The notes beneath the pieces are model-generated. The model was not told the DNA's origin. It saw only the letters and a list, made by a program, of their open reading frames with translations, and ran no database searches. A DNA stretch of 64,000 nt from contig NZ_KZ984457.1 in NCBI RefSeq assembly GCF_003569915.1, positions 1 through 64,000 of the forward strand. Direction: 5' to 3'. A program made the position numbers and the translations under genes. Shown here piece after piece: positions 42,940-52,620 of the stretch; position 1 is the stretch's first letter, and the number at the start of each line of letters is the position of its first letter. Origin of the DNA: Comamonas testosteroni. GTDB taxonomy: Bacteria; Pseudomonadota; Gammaproteobacteria; Burkholderiales; Burkholderiaceae_C.

Positions 42940-44916
42940 TCAGCGGCCCACGGCCTGGATCACGCTGTCAAAAATACCCTGCGCCACCTGCAGCATCTTG
43001 GCCGACGCCTGATAGGCCTGCTGAAACTGCAGCAGCTTGGCCGCTTCCTCGTCCAGATTCACACCCGAGACGGATGAACGGTCCGACTCCAGATTGCTGG
43101 CAATCGTGCTGGAGAGCTTGGCCGCATAGCTGGCGCTCTGGGTGCGGGTGCCGACCTGCGCGATCAGACTGGAGTAGCCGTCACTGAGCGTGGTGCCACC
43201 GTCAAACAGGGTCTGGTCGCGCAAATCCATGAAAGCCGTCGCATTGCCTGCATTTCGTGTATAGGCATCACCATACTGCGGATCGAGCGCATTGCCCACC
43301 AGCACCGAGTCACCTTCGTGCGGCGTGCCGGTCAACGTAATGGACCAGCCATCGATCTCAATGGGCTGACCCGAGACATAGGCTTGCCCGCTGACATTGC
43401 TGCTCGCATTGCTGGAGCCCGCAACCGTATAGGTCACATTGCCCTGTGCGTCCACCTGAAAGCTCAGCTTCACTCCCGCCGGCGAAGGCACGGTGAAATC
43501 GCTGGTATCGACCTTCAGCGATGAGAGCTGCATATTGCCTTTGTTGTCCTGCGACATGCCCGCCGTGATGGGGTTGGCAGCCGCCAGATCACGCGGCGAG
43601 GACACCAGCGCCTTGAAATCATGGGCGGCATTGGCATAGGGCTGGAACAGAATGGATTCGCCCTTGGCACCTGAGCCAGAGACATTGAACTTCAGCCCAT
43701 CGACCGTCGCATTCGCGAGGTCGCCCACGCTGTTGAATTCCGTGACCTTGTTGTCCGAAAGTCGGATCAGCGACAACGCGCCGTTGTCCTTGAACAGAAC
43801 CTTGTAGTCAGACGCCTGGTAGGCCGTGAAATCCAGCGGCTTTTGCGGAATGCTGGTGGAGCTCTGATCCACAAACGAAACTTGCGCCGTAACGCCAGTG
43901 ATGGCGGTATGACCAGCTACCGTACTGGGAACAGTGAACAAGGCGGAGCCGCGCTTGCCATCCAGCGTCAGTCCGCTTTGCTGCTGTTCATTGAGCGCCG
44001 CACCCAGCGTCGCACTCATGCGGCCCAGCAGATTCCGGCCTTCGCTCAGATCGCTGTTCTGGAACTGCAGCAACCCGGCCAGCTCGCCCCCCCCCACCAT
44101 GGAAGGCGTCAGCTCCACGGCCTGGCCGCTGCCTTGCTGAAAATACAGACTCATCTGGCCGCTGCCCGGGTATTGCAGCGACTCCTTGACGGCCAACTGC
44201 GCCGCAGTCTGCCCCATTACCAGCGGCTGGCTGCCGCCCACGAACAGTGTGATGGAGCCGTCACCCGCATCCACCTGCGAGGTCTGCACATATTTGTTGA
44301 TATCGCGCACCAGCTGATCGCGCTGATCGAGCAGATCGTTGGGTGTATGCCCCGTCGCGATGGCGCTGCTGATCTGGCCATTGAGTGCTGCAACCTGGCT
44401 GGCAAGACTGTTGACGACATTCACGTCGTTGCTCATCTGCTGCTTGGTGTTGTAGTCCAGCTCGTCGAGTTGCGACGACGCCGAGCGAAAGCGAGCCGCC
44501 AGCTCGCTCATGCGCGTGAGCACGACATTGCGCGACGTCAGATCTGTCGGCGCGCTGCTCACATCGGCAAACGCATTCATCATGTCATTGATGGCGGCTC
44601 CCAGACCACTGCTGCCACCGGCAAACACTTCCTGCATCTGATTGAGCGACTGCGAACGCGCTGCATCGGCGCTGCTGACGGCCGCTGCGGCCGCGGCCTG
44701 GCGGTTAAGCAACTCACTGAAGTTGCGCACGATGGTCGCCACATCCACGCCGTTGCCGATGTAGCCATTGCCCAGATTCTGACCTTGCGAGGTCTGAAAC
44801 GCCACGGTCTGGCGCGAATAGCCCGCCGTGTTGACATTGGCGATATTGTGGCCCGTGGTCTGCAGGGCTAGCTGATTGGCCATCAGGGCGCGCGCGCCCA
44901 CATTCAGAAGACTCAT
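42940..44916 (-). CDS. flgK: Hook-filament junction protein FlgK
   Basis: 658 aa. N-terminal rod-type motif (LMANQLALQTTGHNIANVNT with AGYSRQTVAFQ) and C-terminal SGVNLDEEAAKLLQFQQAYQ. Joins hook to FlgL. Four-base overlap with flgJ, so it belongs to the flgB-L unit; no separate sigma-28 promoter visible. Confidence 0.96.
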   Translation of the reverse strand: MSLLNVGARALMANQLALQTTGHNIANVNTAGYSRQTVAFQTSQGQNLGNGYIGNGVDVATIVRNFSELLNRQAAAAAAVSSADAARSQSLNQMQEVFAGGSSGLGAAINDMMNAFADVSSAPTDLTSRNVVLTRMSELAARFRSASSQLDELDYNTKQQMSNDVNVVNSLASQVAALNGQISSAIATGHTPNDLLDQRDQLVRDINKYVQTSQVDAGDGSITLFVGGSQPLVMGQTAAQLAVKESLQYPGSGQMSLYFQQGSGQAVELTPSMVGGGELAGLLQFQNSDLSEGRNLLGRMSATLGAALNEQQQSGLTLDGKRGSALFTVPSTVAGHTAITGVTAQVSFVDQSSTSIPQKPLDFTAYQASDYKVLFKDNGALSLIRLSDNKVTEFNSVGDLANATVDGLKFNVSGSGAKGESILFQPYANAAHDFKALVSSPRDLAAANPITAGMSQDNKGNMQLSSLKVDTSDFTVPSPAGVKLSFQVDAQGNVTYTVAGSSNASSNVSGQAYVSGQPIEIDGWSITLTGTPHEGDSVLVGNALDPQYGDAYTRNAGNATAFMDLRDQTLFDGGTTLSDGYSSLIAQVGTRTQSASYAAKLSSTIASNLESDRSSVSGVNLDEEAAKLLQFQQAYQASAKMLQVAQGIFDSVIQAVGR

Positions 44917-45917
44917 GACTGGTTCTCGGTGATCTTGTTGATCTGGGCGGCGCGCATGTTGGCGTTGACGCCACCTGCATTGGCGGCGGTGACCTGTGCG
45001 GCACTCTGGATGGCTCGGCTGAGCTTTTGGGCATACGCCGGGTCTGTGGCATAGCCGGCTTTTTGCAGCTCGCTGGCGTAGGCATGCGCGGAGCCGGTCT
45101 GGCTCATGGCTTTTTCATAGCGCGGGTTGGTGCCGATCAGACGTGCATAGTCTCGGAAGGACTCCTCATACGAGTCATAGGCGCGGAACTTGGCCGTCAT
45201 CTTCTTGGGCACGCCGTTGACGTATTCGGTCGTTGTGACTTCGGCCACCTTGCCCGTCCAGCTGCCTCCGGCCTTGATGCCAAACAGGTTAAAGGAGTTG
45301 CTGCCGTCCTTGTTGCGAATCTCGCTCTTGCCCCAGCCGGTCTCATGCCCGGCCTGGCCCAGCATGTAATTCGCAGGGATGCCGCTTTCACGAGCTACGC
45401 GCTGCGCGGCGCTGCTGTGCGCCGTCACAAAGTTGTCGCGCCCCTTGGGCGCGGGCGCATAGGCATTGATGGATTGCGCCGCCTGCGTGCGGTTGCCGCT
45501 CCAGGCACCGGAGCTGCCCACATTGCGCCAGGCATTGCGGCTCAGGCTCAGCGTGGAGGGAACGGCAATTTCAGCATCTTCCGCCGCTTCGACGCCCATG
45601 CTACGAGCGAGCTGTTTGGTGATGGCATCGGTCAGCCCTCCGGGCTGGCCCGCCATGGCGACCGACAGTTGCTGGTCCAGCAGATCAGTGCTCAGATTAC
45701 CCTGCGCGCTGTCGAGCAGGCGAGACTTCATGGTCGCCTCGCGCATGCTCTTGATCATCTCGCGCATGAACAGCGATTCGAGCTGCTTGGCCGTCTCGCG
45801 TGCGGCTTCAGGGCTGTTCTGACCTGCTGCAGTTTTCAGAGCATTGAGCGAGCGTGCATCCACGGCCAGCGCATTGTTTGCCGCCAATGTGGAAGATTGA
45901 GGCAGAGGAACGCTCAT
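44913..45917 (-). CDS. flgJ: Rod cap and peptidoglycan hydrolase FlgJ
   Basis: 334 aa. N-terminal rod-binding domain (LESLFMREMIKSMREATM) and C-terminal glucosaminidase domain from about 165 (FVTAHSSAAQRVARESGIPA; catalytic Glu in GQAGHETGWGKSE; NSFNLFGIKAGGSW). Opens the cell wall for the growing rod. Overlaps flgI and flgK by four bases each. Confidence 0.96.
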   Translation of the reverse strand: MSVPLPQSSTLAANNALAVDARSLNALKTAAGQNSPEAARETAKQLESLFMREMIKSMREATMKSRLLDSAQGNLSTDLLDQQLSVAMAGQPGGLTDAITKQLARSMGVEAAEDAEIAVPSTLSLSRNAWRNVGSSGAWSGNRTQAAQSINAYAPAPKGRDNFVTAHSSAAQRVARESGIPANYMLGQAGHETGWGKSEIRNKDGSNSFNLFGIKAGGSWTGKVAEVTTTEYVNGVPKKMTAKFRAYDSYEESFRDYARLIGTNPRYEKAMSQTGSAHAYASELQKAGYATDPAYAQKLSRAIQSAAQVTAANAGGVNANMRAAQINKITENQS

Positions 45918-47062
45918 ATCACCTCCAGCTCGGCGTCCATCGCTCCCGCAGCCTTGATGGCCTGCAAGATGGCCAGCAAGTCCTGAGGCGTGGCGCCCAG
46001 AGAATTCAGTGCCCGCACCACATCGGTGAGCTGTGGCGAATTGGGCATGTTGATGACCTTGCCCGGCTCCTGCTTGACCTGAATGTCGGACCTTTGCGCC
46101 ACCACGGTCTGGCCTTGCGAAAACGGCGCAGGCTGGCTGATGACCGGCGTGGTGCTGATGGTGATGGACAGATTGCCGTGCGCAATGGCGCAGGGGCCCA
46201 GCGTCACCGCCTGATTGAGCACGATGGAGCCCGTGCGTGCATTGATGACCACCTTGGCCGCGGGTTTGGAGGTCTCGATGGACATCTCCTGGATCTCGGC
46301 AATCATGCGCACGCGCGAGCCTGGGTCAATCGGCGCATTGACTTGCACCGTACGCCCATCCAGGGCCATGGCAGTGCCTGAACCCATGCGCTGATTGATG
46401 GCGCGCACCACTTTGTCTGCCGTCTGAAAGTCAGTCTGATTGAGACCCAGAGTGATGGTGTTGCCCTGATTGATGGGCGTAGGCACCGCACGTTCGACCT
46501 GCGCCCCCTGCGGCACGCGCCCGGCGCTCAGATGATTGACCTGCACCTTGGAGCCCCCGGCCGCGGCACCCGCACCACCGACAACCACATTGCCCTGCGC
46601 CAGGGCGTAAATCTCGCCATCAGCTCCGCGCAGCGGTGTGGCCACCAGCGTGCCACCCTTGAGCGACTTGGCGTTCCCCATGGAGGACACATTGATGTCG
46701 ATGCCCTGCCCCGGCTGCGCAAAGGCTGGCAGCTCGGCCGTGACGATGACGGCAGCCACGTTCTTGAGCTGCAGTTGCGCCGTATTACCCGTGGCGGGTA
46801 GAGCAATGCCCATCTGCTCCAGGTAATTGGCCAGAGCCTGCTTGGTATAAGGCATCTGCGTGGTCTGGTCGCCGGTGCCGTCAAGGCCAACCACCAGACC
46901 GTAGCCGGTCAACTGGTTGCTGCGCACGCCCTGAATGGCAGCGACCTCCTTGATGCGTAAGGCATGCGCAGGCAGGGTGAGCCCGCTGGCGCCGATGGCT
47001 GCCAGCACCATCAAGGCGGTGCGAGCCGGGCGCAGTGACAGGAGCGTGGACAGTAACTTCAT
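45914..47062 (-). CDS. flgI: Flagellar P-ring protein FlgI
   Basis: 382 aa from MKLLSTLLSLRP; an ATG three codons earlier (47071) cannot be excluded, since neither has a good SD. Signal peptide ends near LTLPAHA. Mature start LRIKEVAAIQGVRSNQLTGY and GLVVGLDGTGDQT are the FlgI signature. Periplasmic ring around the rod. 21 bp after flgH. Confidence 0.95.
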   Translation of the reverse strand: MKLLSTLLSLRPARTALMVLAAIGASGLTLPAHALRIKEVAAIQGVRSNQLTGYGLVVGLDGTGDQTTQMPYTKQALANYLEQMGIALPATGNTAQLQLKNVAAVIVTAELPAFAQPGQGIDINVSSMGNAKSLKGGTLVATPLRGADGEIYALAQGNVVVGGAGAAAGGSKVQVNHLSAGRVPQGAQVERAVPTPINQGNTITLGLNQTDFQTADKVVRAINQRMGSGTAMALDGRTVQVNAPIDPGSRVRMIAEIQEMSIETSKPAAKVVINARTGSIVLNQAVTLGPCAIAHGNLSITISTTPVISQPAPFSQGQTVVAQRSDIQVKQEPGKVINMPNSPQLTDVVRALNSLGATPQDLLAILQAIKAAGAMDAELEVI

Positions 47063-47082
47063 ACTGCCCATTCTCGGAAGAA

Positions 47083-47772
47083 TCAGAACGGCATAACGTT
47101 CAAAAAGAACCGTGACAACCAGCCAATTGACTGGGCTTCGCTGGCTTGACCGCGGCCACGCGACTCGATACGAACATTGGCGACTTGATTGGACAGAACG
47201 TAGCTACCTGGACGCAGTGAACGCGGGTCCACCGTGCCCGTAAAGCGCAGCACATCAACGTTCTGGTTCACGCCCACCTGCTTCTCACCGGAGACCACCA
47301 AATGTCCATTGGGCAACACTTCAACCACCGTGGTGGTCAACACGCCAACAAAGGCATTTTCATTCCTTGTAGAACCCGAGCCAGAAAAGTCGGAAGAGTT
47401 ATGAACACCGGCGTTAAAGCGGTTTTTGACAGTATCTGCGGCACCGCCAGAAAACAAAGGCAGAACATCAATTCCCGCATCAAGTTTGTTGCCACGTTTA
47501 ACCCCGGAATCCTGCTTCTGGGTTGCGGTCACACTTTCTTTAATCTCGATCATCACCAAATCACCCACAATGCGCGCGCGACGGTCTTCAAAATTAGGAC
47601 GATAGCGCGATGCATTGAAAAGACTGCCCGTTGCGACCTGCGCCAACGGCTCGCGCGGCTGCAAAACCGGTGGCGTGGTGGCCACAGGCATATCCACAGG
47701 TGGCGGAGCATTCGGCGAGAGTGCGCAGCCCGACAGCAGCATGGCAAGCAGAAGAAAAATACGTTGTGTCAT
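47083..47772 (-). CDS. flgH: Flagellar L-ring lipoprotein FlgH
   Basis: 229 aa. Lipoprotein signal MTQRIFLLLAMLLSGCALSP, with acylated Cys16. Mature domain includes RARIVGDLVMIEIKESVTAT, NAFVGVLTTTVVEVLPNGHL and GTVDPRSLRPGSYVLSNQVA. Outer-membrane ring. A 162-bp gap with a family 2 repeat separates it from flgG. Confidence 0.96.
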   Translation of the reverse strand: MTQRIFLLLAMLLSGCALSPNAPPPVDMPVATTPPVLQPREPLAQVATGSLFNASRYRPNFEDRRARIVGDLVMIEIKESVTATQKQDSGVKRGNKLDAGIDVLPLFSGGAADTVKNRFNAGVHNSSDFSGSGSTRNENAFVGVLTTTVVEVLPNGHLVVSGEKQVGVNQNVDVLRFTGTVDPRSLRPGSYVLSNQVANVRIESRGRGQASEAQSIGWLSRFFLNVMPF

Positions 47773-47832
47773 GGCAGTTAAACCCGTTAAACGCAGGACA
47801 TGGCCGCGACGCCGAAAACACCGACAGCCATG

Positions 47833-47930
47833 CCACAGACGCTTGGCAAGGGCCGCTCCGCAGCAAGGGCGTCGTCTTCCTCTCGCGCAGCGAGAGAGGG
47901 AGAAGCGGCAAAGCCGCTCAGTGAGTGAAT
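47833..47930 (-). repeat. Family 2 repeat just after the flgG stop codon
   Basis: Minus strand: actgagcggctttgccgctt, then ctccctctctcgctgcgcga and gaggaagacgacgcccttgc, ggagcggcccttgcc. Starts within 5 bp of the flgG stop. The central hairpin differs from the other copies (ctctcgctgcgcgagag). Confidence 0.75.
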
Positions 47931-47934
47931 TGAT

Positions 47935-48717
47935 TCAGAGCTGCGCCAGCTTGGCCAGCATCTGATCGGAAGTCTGAATAGCCTTGGAGTTCATCTCATA
48001 GGCACGTTGGGTCTGGATCATGGTCACCAGCTCCTGCACCACGTTCACGTTCGAGGCTTCCAGATAGCCTTGCTGAATCGTCCCCAGACCATTGGTGCCG
48101 GGCGTGCCCTGCTGGGGCTGACCCGAGGCAGCAGTTTCCACATAGAGGTTCTGCCCGCGTGGTTCAAGCCCTGCCGGATTGATGAACTGACTCATCGCAA
48201 TATTGCCTACCTGCTGGGGTGCAGCCTGGCCGGGCATGGTGACGCTGACTACCCCATCAGCACTGATGGACACCTTGGTCGCGCCATTGGGAATGGTGAT
48301 GCCGTTGGCCACAGGCAAACCGCTGGACGTCACCAACTGGCCCTGCGAGTCGACTTCGAAAGAGCCATCACGCGTATAGGCAATCGTGCCGTCTGGCATG
48401 TTCACTTCAAAGAAGCCATTGCCGTTGATCGCCACATCCAGCGCATTACTAGACTGCTGCAGACTGCCTTGCAGAAAATTGCGCGACGTGGCCACAGTGC
48501 GCACACCCAGGCCCAGGTGCAGACCGGTTGGCAACTGGCTTTGCTCAGTGGTTTGCGAGCCGACCTGACGCAGGTTCTGATAGATCAGATCCTCGAACAC
48601 CGCATTGGCGCGCTTGTAGCCCGTGGTGGAAACGTTGGCCAGGTTGTGAGAGATCACGTCCAGCTGAGTCTGCTGGGCTTCCATGCCGGTCTTGGCGATG
48701 AACAGAGAATTGATCAT
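47935..48717 (-). CDS. flgG: Distal rod protein FlgG
   Basis: 260 aa. [39 protein letters not shown] at the N-terminus, and the C-terminal [20 protein letters not shown] with [15 protein letters not shown]. Length equals E. coli FlgG, which matters because rod length is encoded here. Confidence 0.97.
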   Translation of the reverse strand: MINSLFIAKTGMEAQQTQLDVISHNLANVSTTGYKRANAVFEDLIYQNLRQVGSQTTEQSQLPTGLHLGLGVRTVATSRNFLQGSLQQSSNALDVAINGNGFFEVNMPDGTIAYTRDGSFEVDSQGQLVTSSGLPVANGITIPNGATKVSISADGVVSVTMPGQAAPQQVGNIAMSQFINPAGLEPRGQNLYVETAASGQPQQGTPGTNGLGTIQQGYLEASNVNVVQELVTMIQTQRAYEMNSKAIQTSDQMLAKLAQL

Positions 48718-48735
48718 TGCGTGCTCCTTGGCCTA

Positions 48736-49476
48736 TCAGCCGTTCATGCTCAGCAACTGGCTGGCAGATTTGTCATTCGTTTCAGCCGTCTGCAGCAACT
48801 TCATCTGCTGCTCGAACTGGCGCGAGGCGGCGATCATGCCGACCATGGTTTCGACGGAGTTCACGTTCGAGCCCTCAATCGAGCCGGACAGCAAACGCGC
48901 AGTTTCGTCATTGGGTAGGGCATCGCCCTGCGCAGCACGGAAAAAGCCATCATCACCACGCACCAGCGGCTCATCAACAGGAGGAGTGACCAGCTTGACG
49001 CGAGCCAGGGCCACTGGCAACTGATTGCCGGTCTTGGCAGTCAAGGTACCGTCCGACCCCAAAGAAATCGTGGATTCCGGTGGAATATCTATCGGTGTGC
49101 CGCCATCCGAAAGAACGGCTTGGCCATTGCTGTTGACCAGTTGCCCCTCAGGCGATATTTCAAATACACCATTGCGCGTATAGGCTTCCTGTCCATCCAC
49201 GCCCTGAATCGCAAACCAGGCGCGCCCCATGGCCATAGCGTCCAACGCACGACCTGTGCGCTGCGCGGGGCCGGGAGCATCCAGATAACCGGACGTGGCT
49301 TCCAGCGCGAACACACGCGTGCTGGAGCCACTACCCTGCACAGGTACGGAGCGGAAGGTGGACATCTCGGCCCGAAAACCATTGGTGCCCGCATTGGCCA
49401 GGTTATGTGCCAGCACGGCCTGACGCTGAGCCGCTGCGTTGGCCCCGGTCATGCTTGTGTAGATTATTCGATCCAT
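48736..49476 (-). CDS. flgF: Proximal rod protein FlgF
   Basis: 246 aa. MDRIIYTSMTGANAAAQRQA, VLAHNLANAGTNGFRAEMS, and C-terminal GSIEGSNVNSVETMVGMIAA. 18 bp upstream of flgG. Separated from flgE by a family 2 repeat. Confidence 0.96.
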   Translation of the reverse strand: MDRIIYTSMTGANAAAQRQAVLAHNLANAGTNGFRAEMSTFRSVPVQGSGSSTRVFALEATSGYLDAPGPAQRTGRALDAMAMGRAWFAIQGVDGQEAYTRNGVFEISPEGQLVNSNGQAVLSDGGTPIDIPPESTISLGSDGTLTAKTGNQLPVALARVKLVTPPVDEPLVRGDDGFFRAAQGDALPNDETARLLSGSIEGSNVNSVETMVGMIAASRQFEQQMKLLQTAETNDKSASQLLSMNG

Positions 49477-49539
49477 GCTGAACTCCTTCCGTCAAATCAA
49501 TCGCCATTGGCGCAGCCCTTTGACACTGGCACGATCTGA

Positions 49540-49622
49540 GCCAGAGACGCCGAGCAAGGGCCGCCCCGCAGCGAGGGCGTCGTCCCCCTTTCAGGGGGAG
49601 GGCGCATAGCGCCTCAGGGGGT
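49540..49622 (-). repeat. Family 2 repeat just after the flgE stop codon
   Basis: Minus strand: ccccctgaggcgctatgcgc, cctccccctgaaaggggga, cgacgccctcgctgcggggc, ggcccttgctcggcgtctct. Starts within 7 bp of the flgE stop. The clearest copy, with two strong hairpins and no U-run. Confidence 0.85.
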
Positions 49623-49628
49623 TATCAA

Positions 49629-50891
49629 TTACCGCAAGTTCACGAGTGTCGAGAACACTTGATCCTGCGTCTTGATAGTCTGGGCGTTGGCCTGATAGGA
49701 ACGCTGGGCCGTCATCATGTTGACCAGCTCTGCGGTCAGATCCACGTTGGACTCCTCCAGTGCCCCCGACTGCAGCGAGCCAAAGGTGCCAGTCTGAGCC
49801 GAGCCATTGAGCGCAGGGCCGGAATCCGCCGTCTGCACCCACTTGTTATTGCCCACGGAGCCGAGACCCTGCGTGTTGGTGAAAGCCGCCAGCGCCAACT
49901 GTCCTTCGGTACGTGTCACGCCATTGGAGTAGGACGCCACGATGGAGCCGTCCTTGCCCACATTGATACCCGTGAGCGCACCCGAGGTATAGCCGTCCTG
50001 CTTCAGGCTGCTGACCGCGAACTTGGTGCCAAACTGTGTCAGGCCACCAAAGTCCATCTCGACATTGAATGGAGGCAGACCATTGGGGTTGGCAGTGCCG
50101 CCGCTGACTGATAGCGTCAACGAGGTGCCGCCAGGCGTGGTGGAAGGCGAAATACTGGTCAGCTTGCCACTGGCATCAAAGGTTGCGGTACCAATCGGTG
50201 TGGCCGTGCTGTCCAGCGAGTTGTAGATATCCCAGGTATTGCCGGTGGCGCTTTTCTCGAAGTACAGATTGACGGGAATCGCCGTGCCTTGGGTGTCATA
50301 GACATTGAGCGATGTGCCATAGGTTGCGCGCGGTGTGGCTGCCACGGGCGGCGTGGCAGCTGGGTCGCCTGCGGCAGCTGTGGCGCGGGCATCAAGATTC
50401 AGCTCCACATTGACAGAAGTGGTCTGCTTGGCAGGAATGGGCTGACCTGTAGGGAAGCTCAGCGGCACAGGAGTGGCGCCGGACTGGATCTTGCCCGTGG
50501 TCGGATCCACCACATAGCCCATCACATTGTCGTTGTCCACGGTCTTGAGGTTGCCGGCCTTGTCCAGGCCAAAGTTGCCAGCGCGCGTATAGGCAATACT
50601 GCCATCGGACTGCTGCACGACAAAGAAGCCATTGCCATTGATGGCAATGTCCAGGCTGTTGCCCGTTGATGTGATGGAGCCTTGCTTGAACTGCTGGGAC
50701 ACAGCCGCCACATTCACGCCGATGCCACTGCTCTGACCGCTGGCCGAACCAATCGCGCTGGCCACCATTTCAGCAAAGTCGGCACGCGAAGCCTTAAAGC
50801 CCGTGGTGTTGGAGTTGGCAATATTGTGGCCGATGACGTCCAGGTTCTTGCTGGCGGCGTTCAAGCCGGAGAGGCCTTGTTGGAAACCCAT
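49629..50891 (-). CDS. flgE: Flagellar hook protein FlgE
   Basis: 420 aa. Conserved ends: GFQQGLSGLNAASKNLDVIG with HNIANSNTTGFKASRADFAE, and LEESNVDLTAELVNMMTAQR, SYQANAQTIKTQDQVFSTLV. The middle includes YDTQGTAIPVNLYFEK and a Thr/Ala-rich insertion (ATAAAGDPAATPPVAATPRA). Polymerises into the hook after FlgD caps it. Confidence 0.96.
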   Translation of the reverse strand: MGFQQGLSGLNAASKNLDVIGHNIANSNTTGFKASRADFAEMVASAIGSASGQSSGIGVNVAAVSQQFKQGSITSTGNSLDIAINGNGFFVVQQSDGSIAYTRAGNFGLDKAGNLKTVDNDNVMGYVVDPTTGKIQSGATPVPLSFPTGQPIPAKQTTSVNVELNLDARATAAAGDPAATPPVAATPRATYGTSLNVYDTQGTAIPVNLYFEKSATGNTWDIYNSLDSTATPIGTATFDASGKLTSISPSTTPGGTSLTLSVSGGTANPNGLPPFNVEMDFGGLTQFGTKFAVSSLKQDGYTSGALTGINVGKDGSIVASYSNGVTRTEGQLALAAFTNTQGLGSVGNNKWVQTADSGPALNGSAQTGTFGSLQSGALEESNVDLTAELVNMMTAQRSYQANAQTIKTQDQVFSTLVNLR

Positions 50892-50905
50892 GATGTGCTC
50901 CTGTA

Positions 50906-51568
50906 TCAGTAAACGGCTTTGACGCCGGAATAGTCCACGCTGTCGCCGTTGTCCAGCTCCAGCGACAGCTTGCCGCCGGCCGCACTGGTTGCGATCACCG
51001 CATGAGGAGCCAGCGGGGTAGACGCCACCGCAGTAGTCCCATTGGTGGCCGTCACGGTGTAGCGCAGCTGCGAGCTATCGCCGCTGAACTTATCCTTGCC
51101 GTCCCATGTAAAGTAGTTGCGGCCTGCAGCCCCCGCCCCCAGATCAATCGTGTCCACCAGTTCGCCGCTGGCCGTGGTGATCTGCACCTTGACGCTGGCT
51201 GCCTGGTTTTCCAGATCAAACGCTGCGGTATGCGTGCCGTCGGCTGCCACACCCAGTGTGTTGCCTTCCGTCAGCACTGTGCGACCAATCATGGACGTAC
51301 CCTGCAGTACCTGCATGGCCGTAAATTGGCTGGACATGGACTGCATGGTCTGGTTCAGCTGCTGAATCCCGGTCACGGTATTGATCTGCGCCATTTGCGA
51401 GGTCATTTCCGCGTTGTCCATGGGATTCATGGGATCCTGGTTGTTCAGTTGCGCCACCAGCAGCTTGAGGAAACGGTCCTGCGCCTCATTGGGGTCGGTG
51501 ACTGCGTTCTTGTTGCTACCTGTCGTAGTAGCCGTGGTGGTATCCACGCTGTTGGCACCGTAAATCAT
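50906..51568 (-). CDS. flgD: Hook cap/scaffold protein FlgD
   Basis: 220 aa. N-terminal export/assembly motif (DRFLKLLVAQLNNQDPMNPM, DNAEMTSQMAQINTVTGIQQ), then a C-terminal FlgD Ig-like and tudor domain. Removed after hook completion. 14 bp upstream of flgE. Confidence 0.96.
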   Translation of the reverse strand: MIYGANSVDTTTATTTGSNKNAVTDPNEAQDRFLKLLVAQLNNQDPMNPMDNAEMTSQMAQINTVTGIQQLNQTMQSMSSQFTAMQVLQGTSMIGRTVLTEGNTLGVAADGTHTAAFDLENQAASVKVQITTASGELVDTIDLGAGAAGRNYFTWDGKDKFSGDSSQLRYTVTATNGTTAVASTPLAPHAVIATSAAGGKLSLELDNGDSVDYSGVKAVY

Positions 51569-51584
51569 GTGGGCACTCCCGGGC

Positions 51585-51989
51585 TTACTGGCCCATCTGC
51601 AAAGTCTTGAGCAGCAGCGTCTTGGCCGTGTTCATGACTTCCACGTTGTTCTGGTACGAGCGCGATGCCGAGATCATGTTGACCATCTCGTCCACGGCGC
51701 TCACATTGGAATGGGTGACATAGCCTTCACCGTCTGCCAGCGGGTGGCTGGGGTCGTGAATGCGACGGCCCGGCGTGTTGTCCTCGCTGATGGCATTGAC
51801 CTTGACACCTGCGCTGCCGTCATTGCCCATGGGCACGGTCTGAAACACCACTTGGCGTGCCTTGTAGACACTGCCATCGGGCCCGGCCACCGCATCAACG
51901 TTGGCCAGATTGGAGGCCACCACGTTCAGGCGCTGCGACTGGGCACTGACCGCGCTACCCGAGATATTGAAGATGGAGAACATGGACAT
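51585..51989 (-). CDS. flgC: Proximal rod protein FlgC
   Basis: 134 aa. FNISGSAVSAQSQRLNVVAS, NLANVDAVAGPDG at the N-terminus; YVTHSNVSAVDEMVNMISAS and RSYQNNVEVMNTAKTLLLK at the C-terminus. Confidence 0.97.
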   Translation of the reverse strand: MSMFSIFNISGSAVSAQSQRLNVVASNLANVDAVAGPDGSVYKARQVVFQTVPMGNDGSAGVKVNAISEDNTPGRRIHDPSHPLADGEGYVTHSNVSAVDEMVNMISASRSYQNNVEVMNTAKTLLLKTLQMGQ

Positions 51990-52004
51990 GGTTTGGCTCC
52001 TGGC

Positions 52005-52418
52005 TTACTGGCCCTGAATGGCGCTGAGCATGGTCTTGGCCTGCCCGTTGATGAAACGCAGTGTGGCTTCGTAGCGCACGGAGTTGTCAACAAAGTTGGC
52101 GCGCTCGCGGTCCAGATCCACCGTGTTGTTGTCAAGGCTGGGCTGCGAATTGACCGAGTAGCCCAGCTTGGCCTTGAGGGCGTCATCCGAGGTCTGTGGC
52201 TGCAGCGGAATATGACCTGCTGCGGTGGTGCTGGCCTGCGTCAGAGGCTGCGGGCCGTTGGTGGCAGATAGCAGCGCCTCGCGGAAATTGAAGTCACGTG
52301 CCACATAGCCGGGGGTGTCGGCATTGGCAATATTGCTGGCGATGGTTCGCTGGCGCTCGGCGCGCAGCAGCAGCGCCTCGCTTTGAAAGTCCAGTCGTTC
52401 AGTCATCTTGTTCAGCAT
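52005..52418 (-). CDS. flgB: Proximal rod protein FlgB
   Basis: 137 aa from MLNKMTERLDFQSEALLLRA; the open frame extends 97 codons further but through the divergent flgA promoter region. QRTIASNIANADTPGYVARD and C-terminal VDLDRERANFVDNSVRYEAT. First gene of flgB-L. Shares a 202-bp upstream region with flgA. Confidence 0.96.
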   Translation of the reverse strand: MLNKMTERLDFQSEALLLRAERQRTIASNIANADTPGYVARDFNFREALLSATNGPQPLTQASTTAAGHIPLQPQTSDDALKAKLGYSVNSQPSLDNNTVDLDRERANFVDNSVRYEATLRFINGQAKTMLSAIQGQ

Positions 52419-52620
52419 TGCGGCCTCGCTTGGTGTTTGGGGGCTGCCGAAGCCCATAGACTGCGGCATGCGAGGATTATGAAAATCACTGCGCCAAACT
52501 AAAGCGCGAAGAAAGCGGTATTGCGCAGCCACTTCCAGCCATCGCACAGGTAGCCGCTCACCTATATTTGCTGGCATTGTCTGCAGCACTGGTGCCCGCA
52601 GATGGTCCAAGGATCGATAC

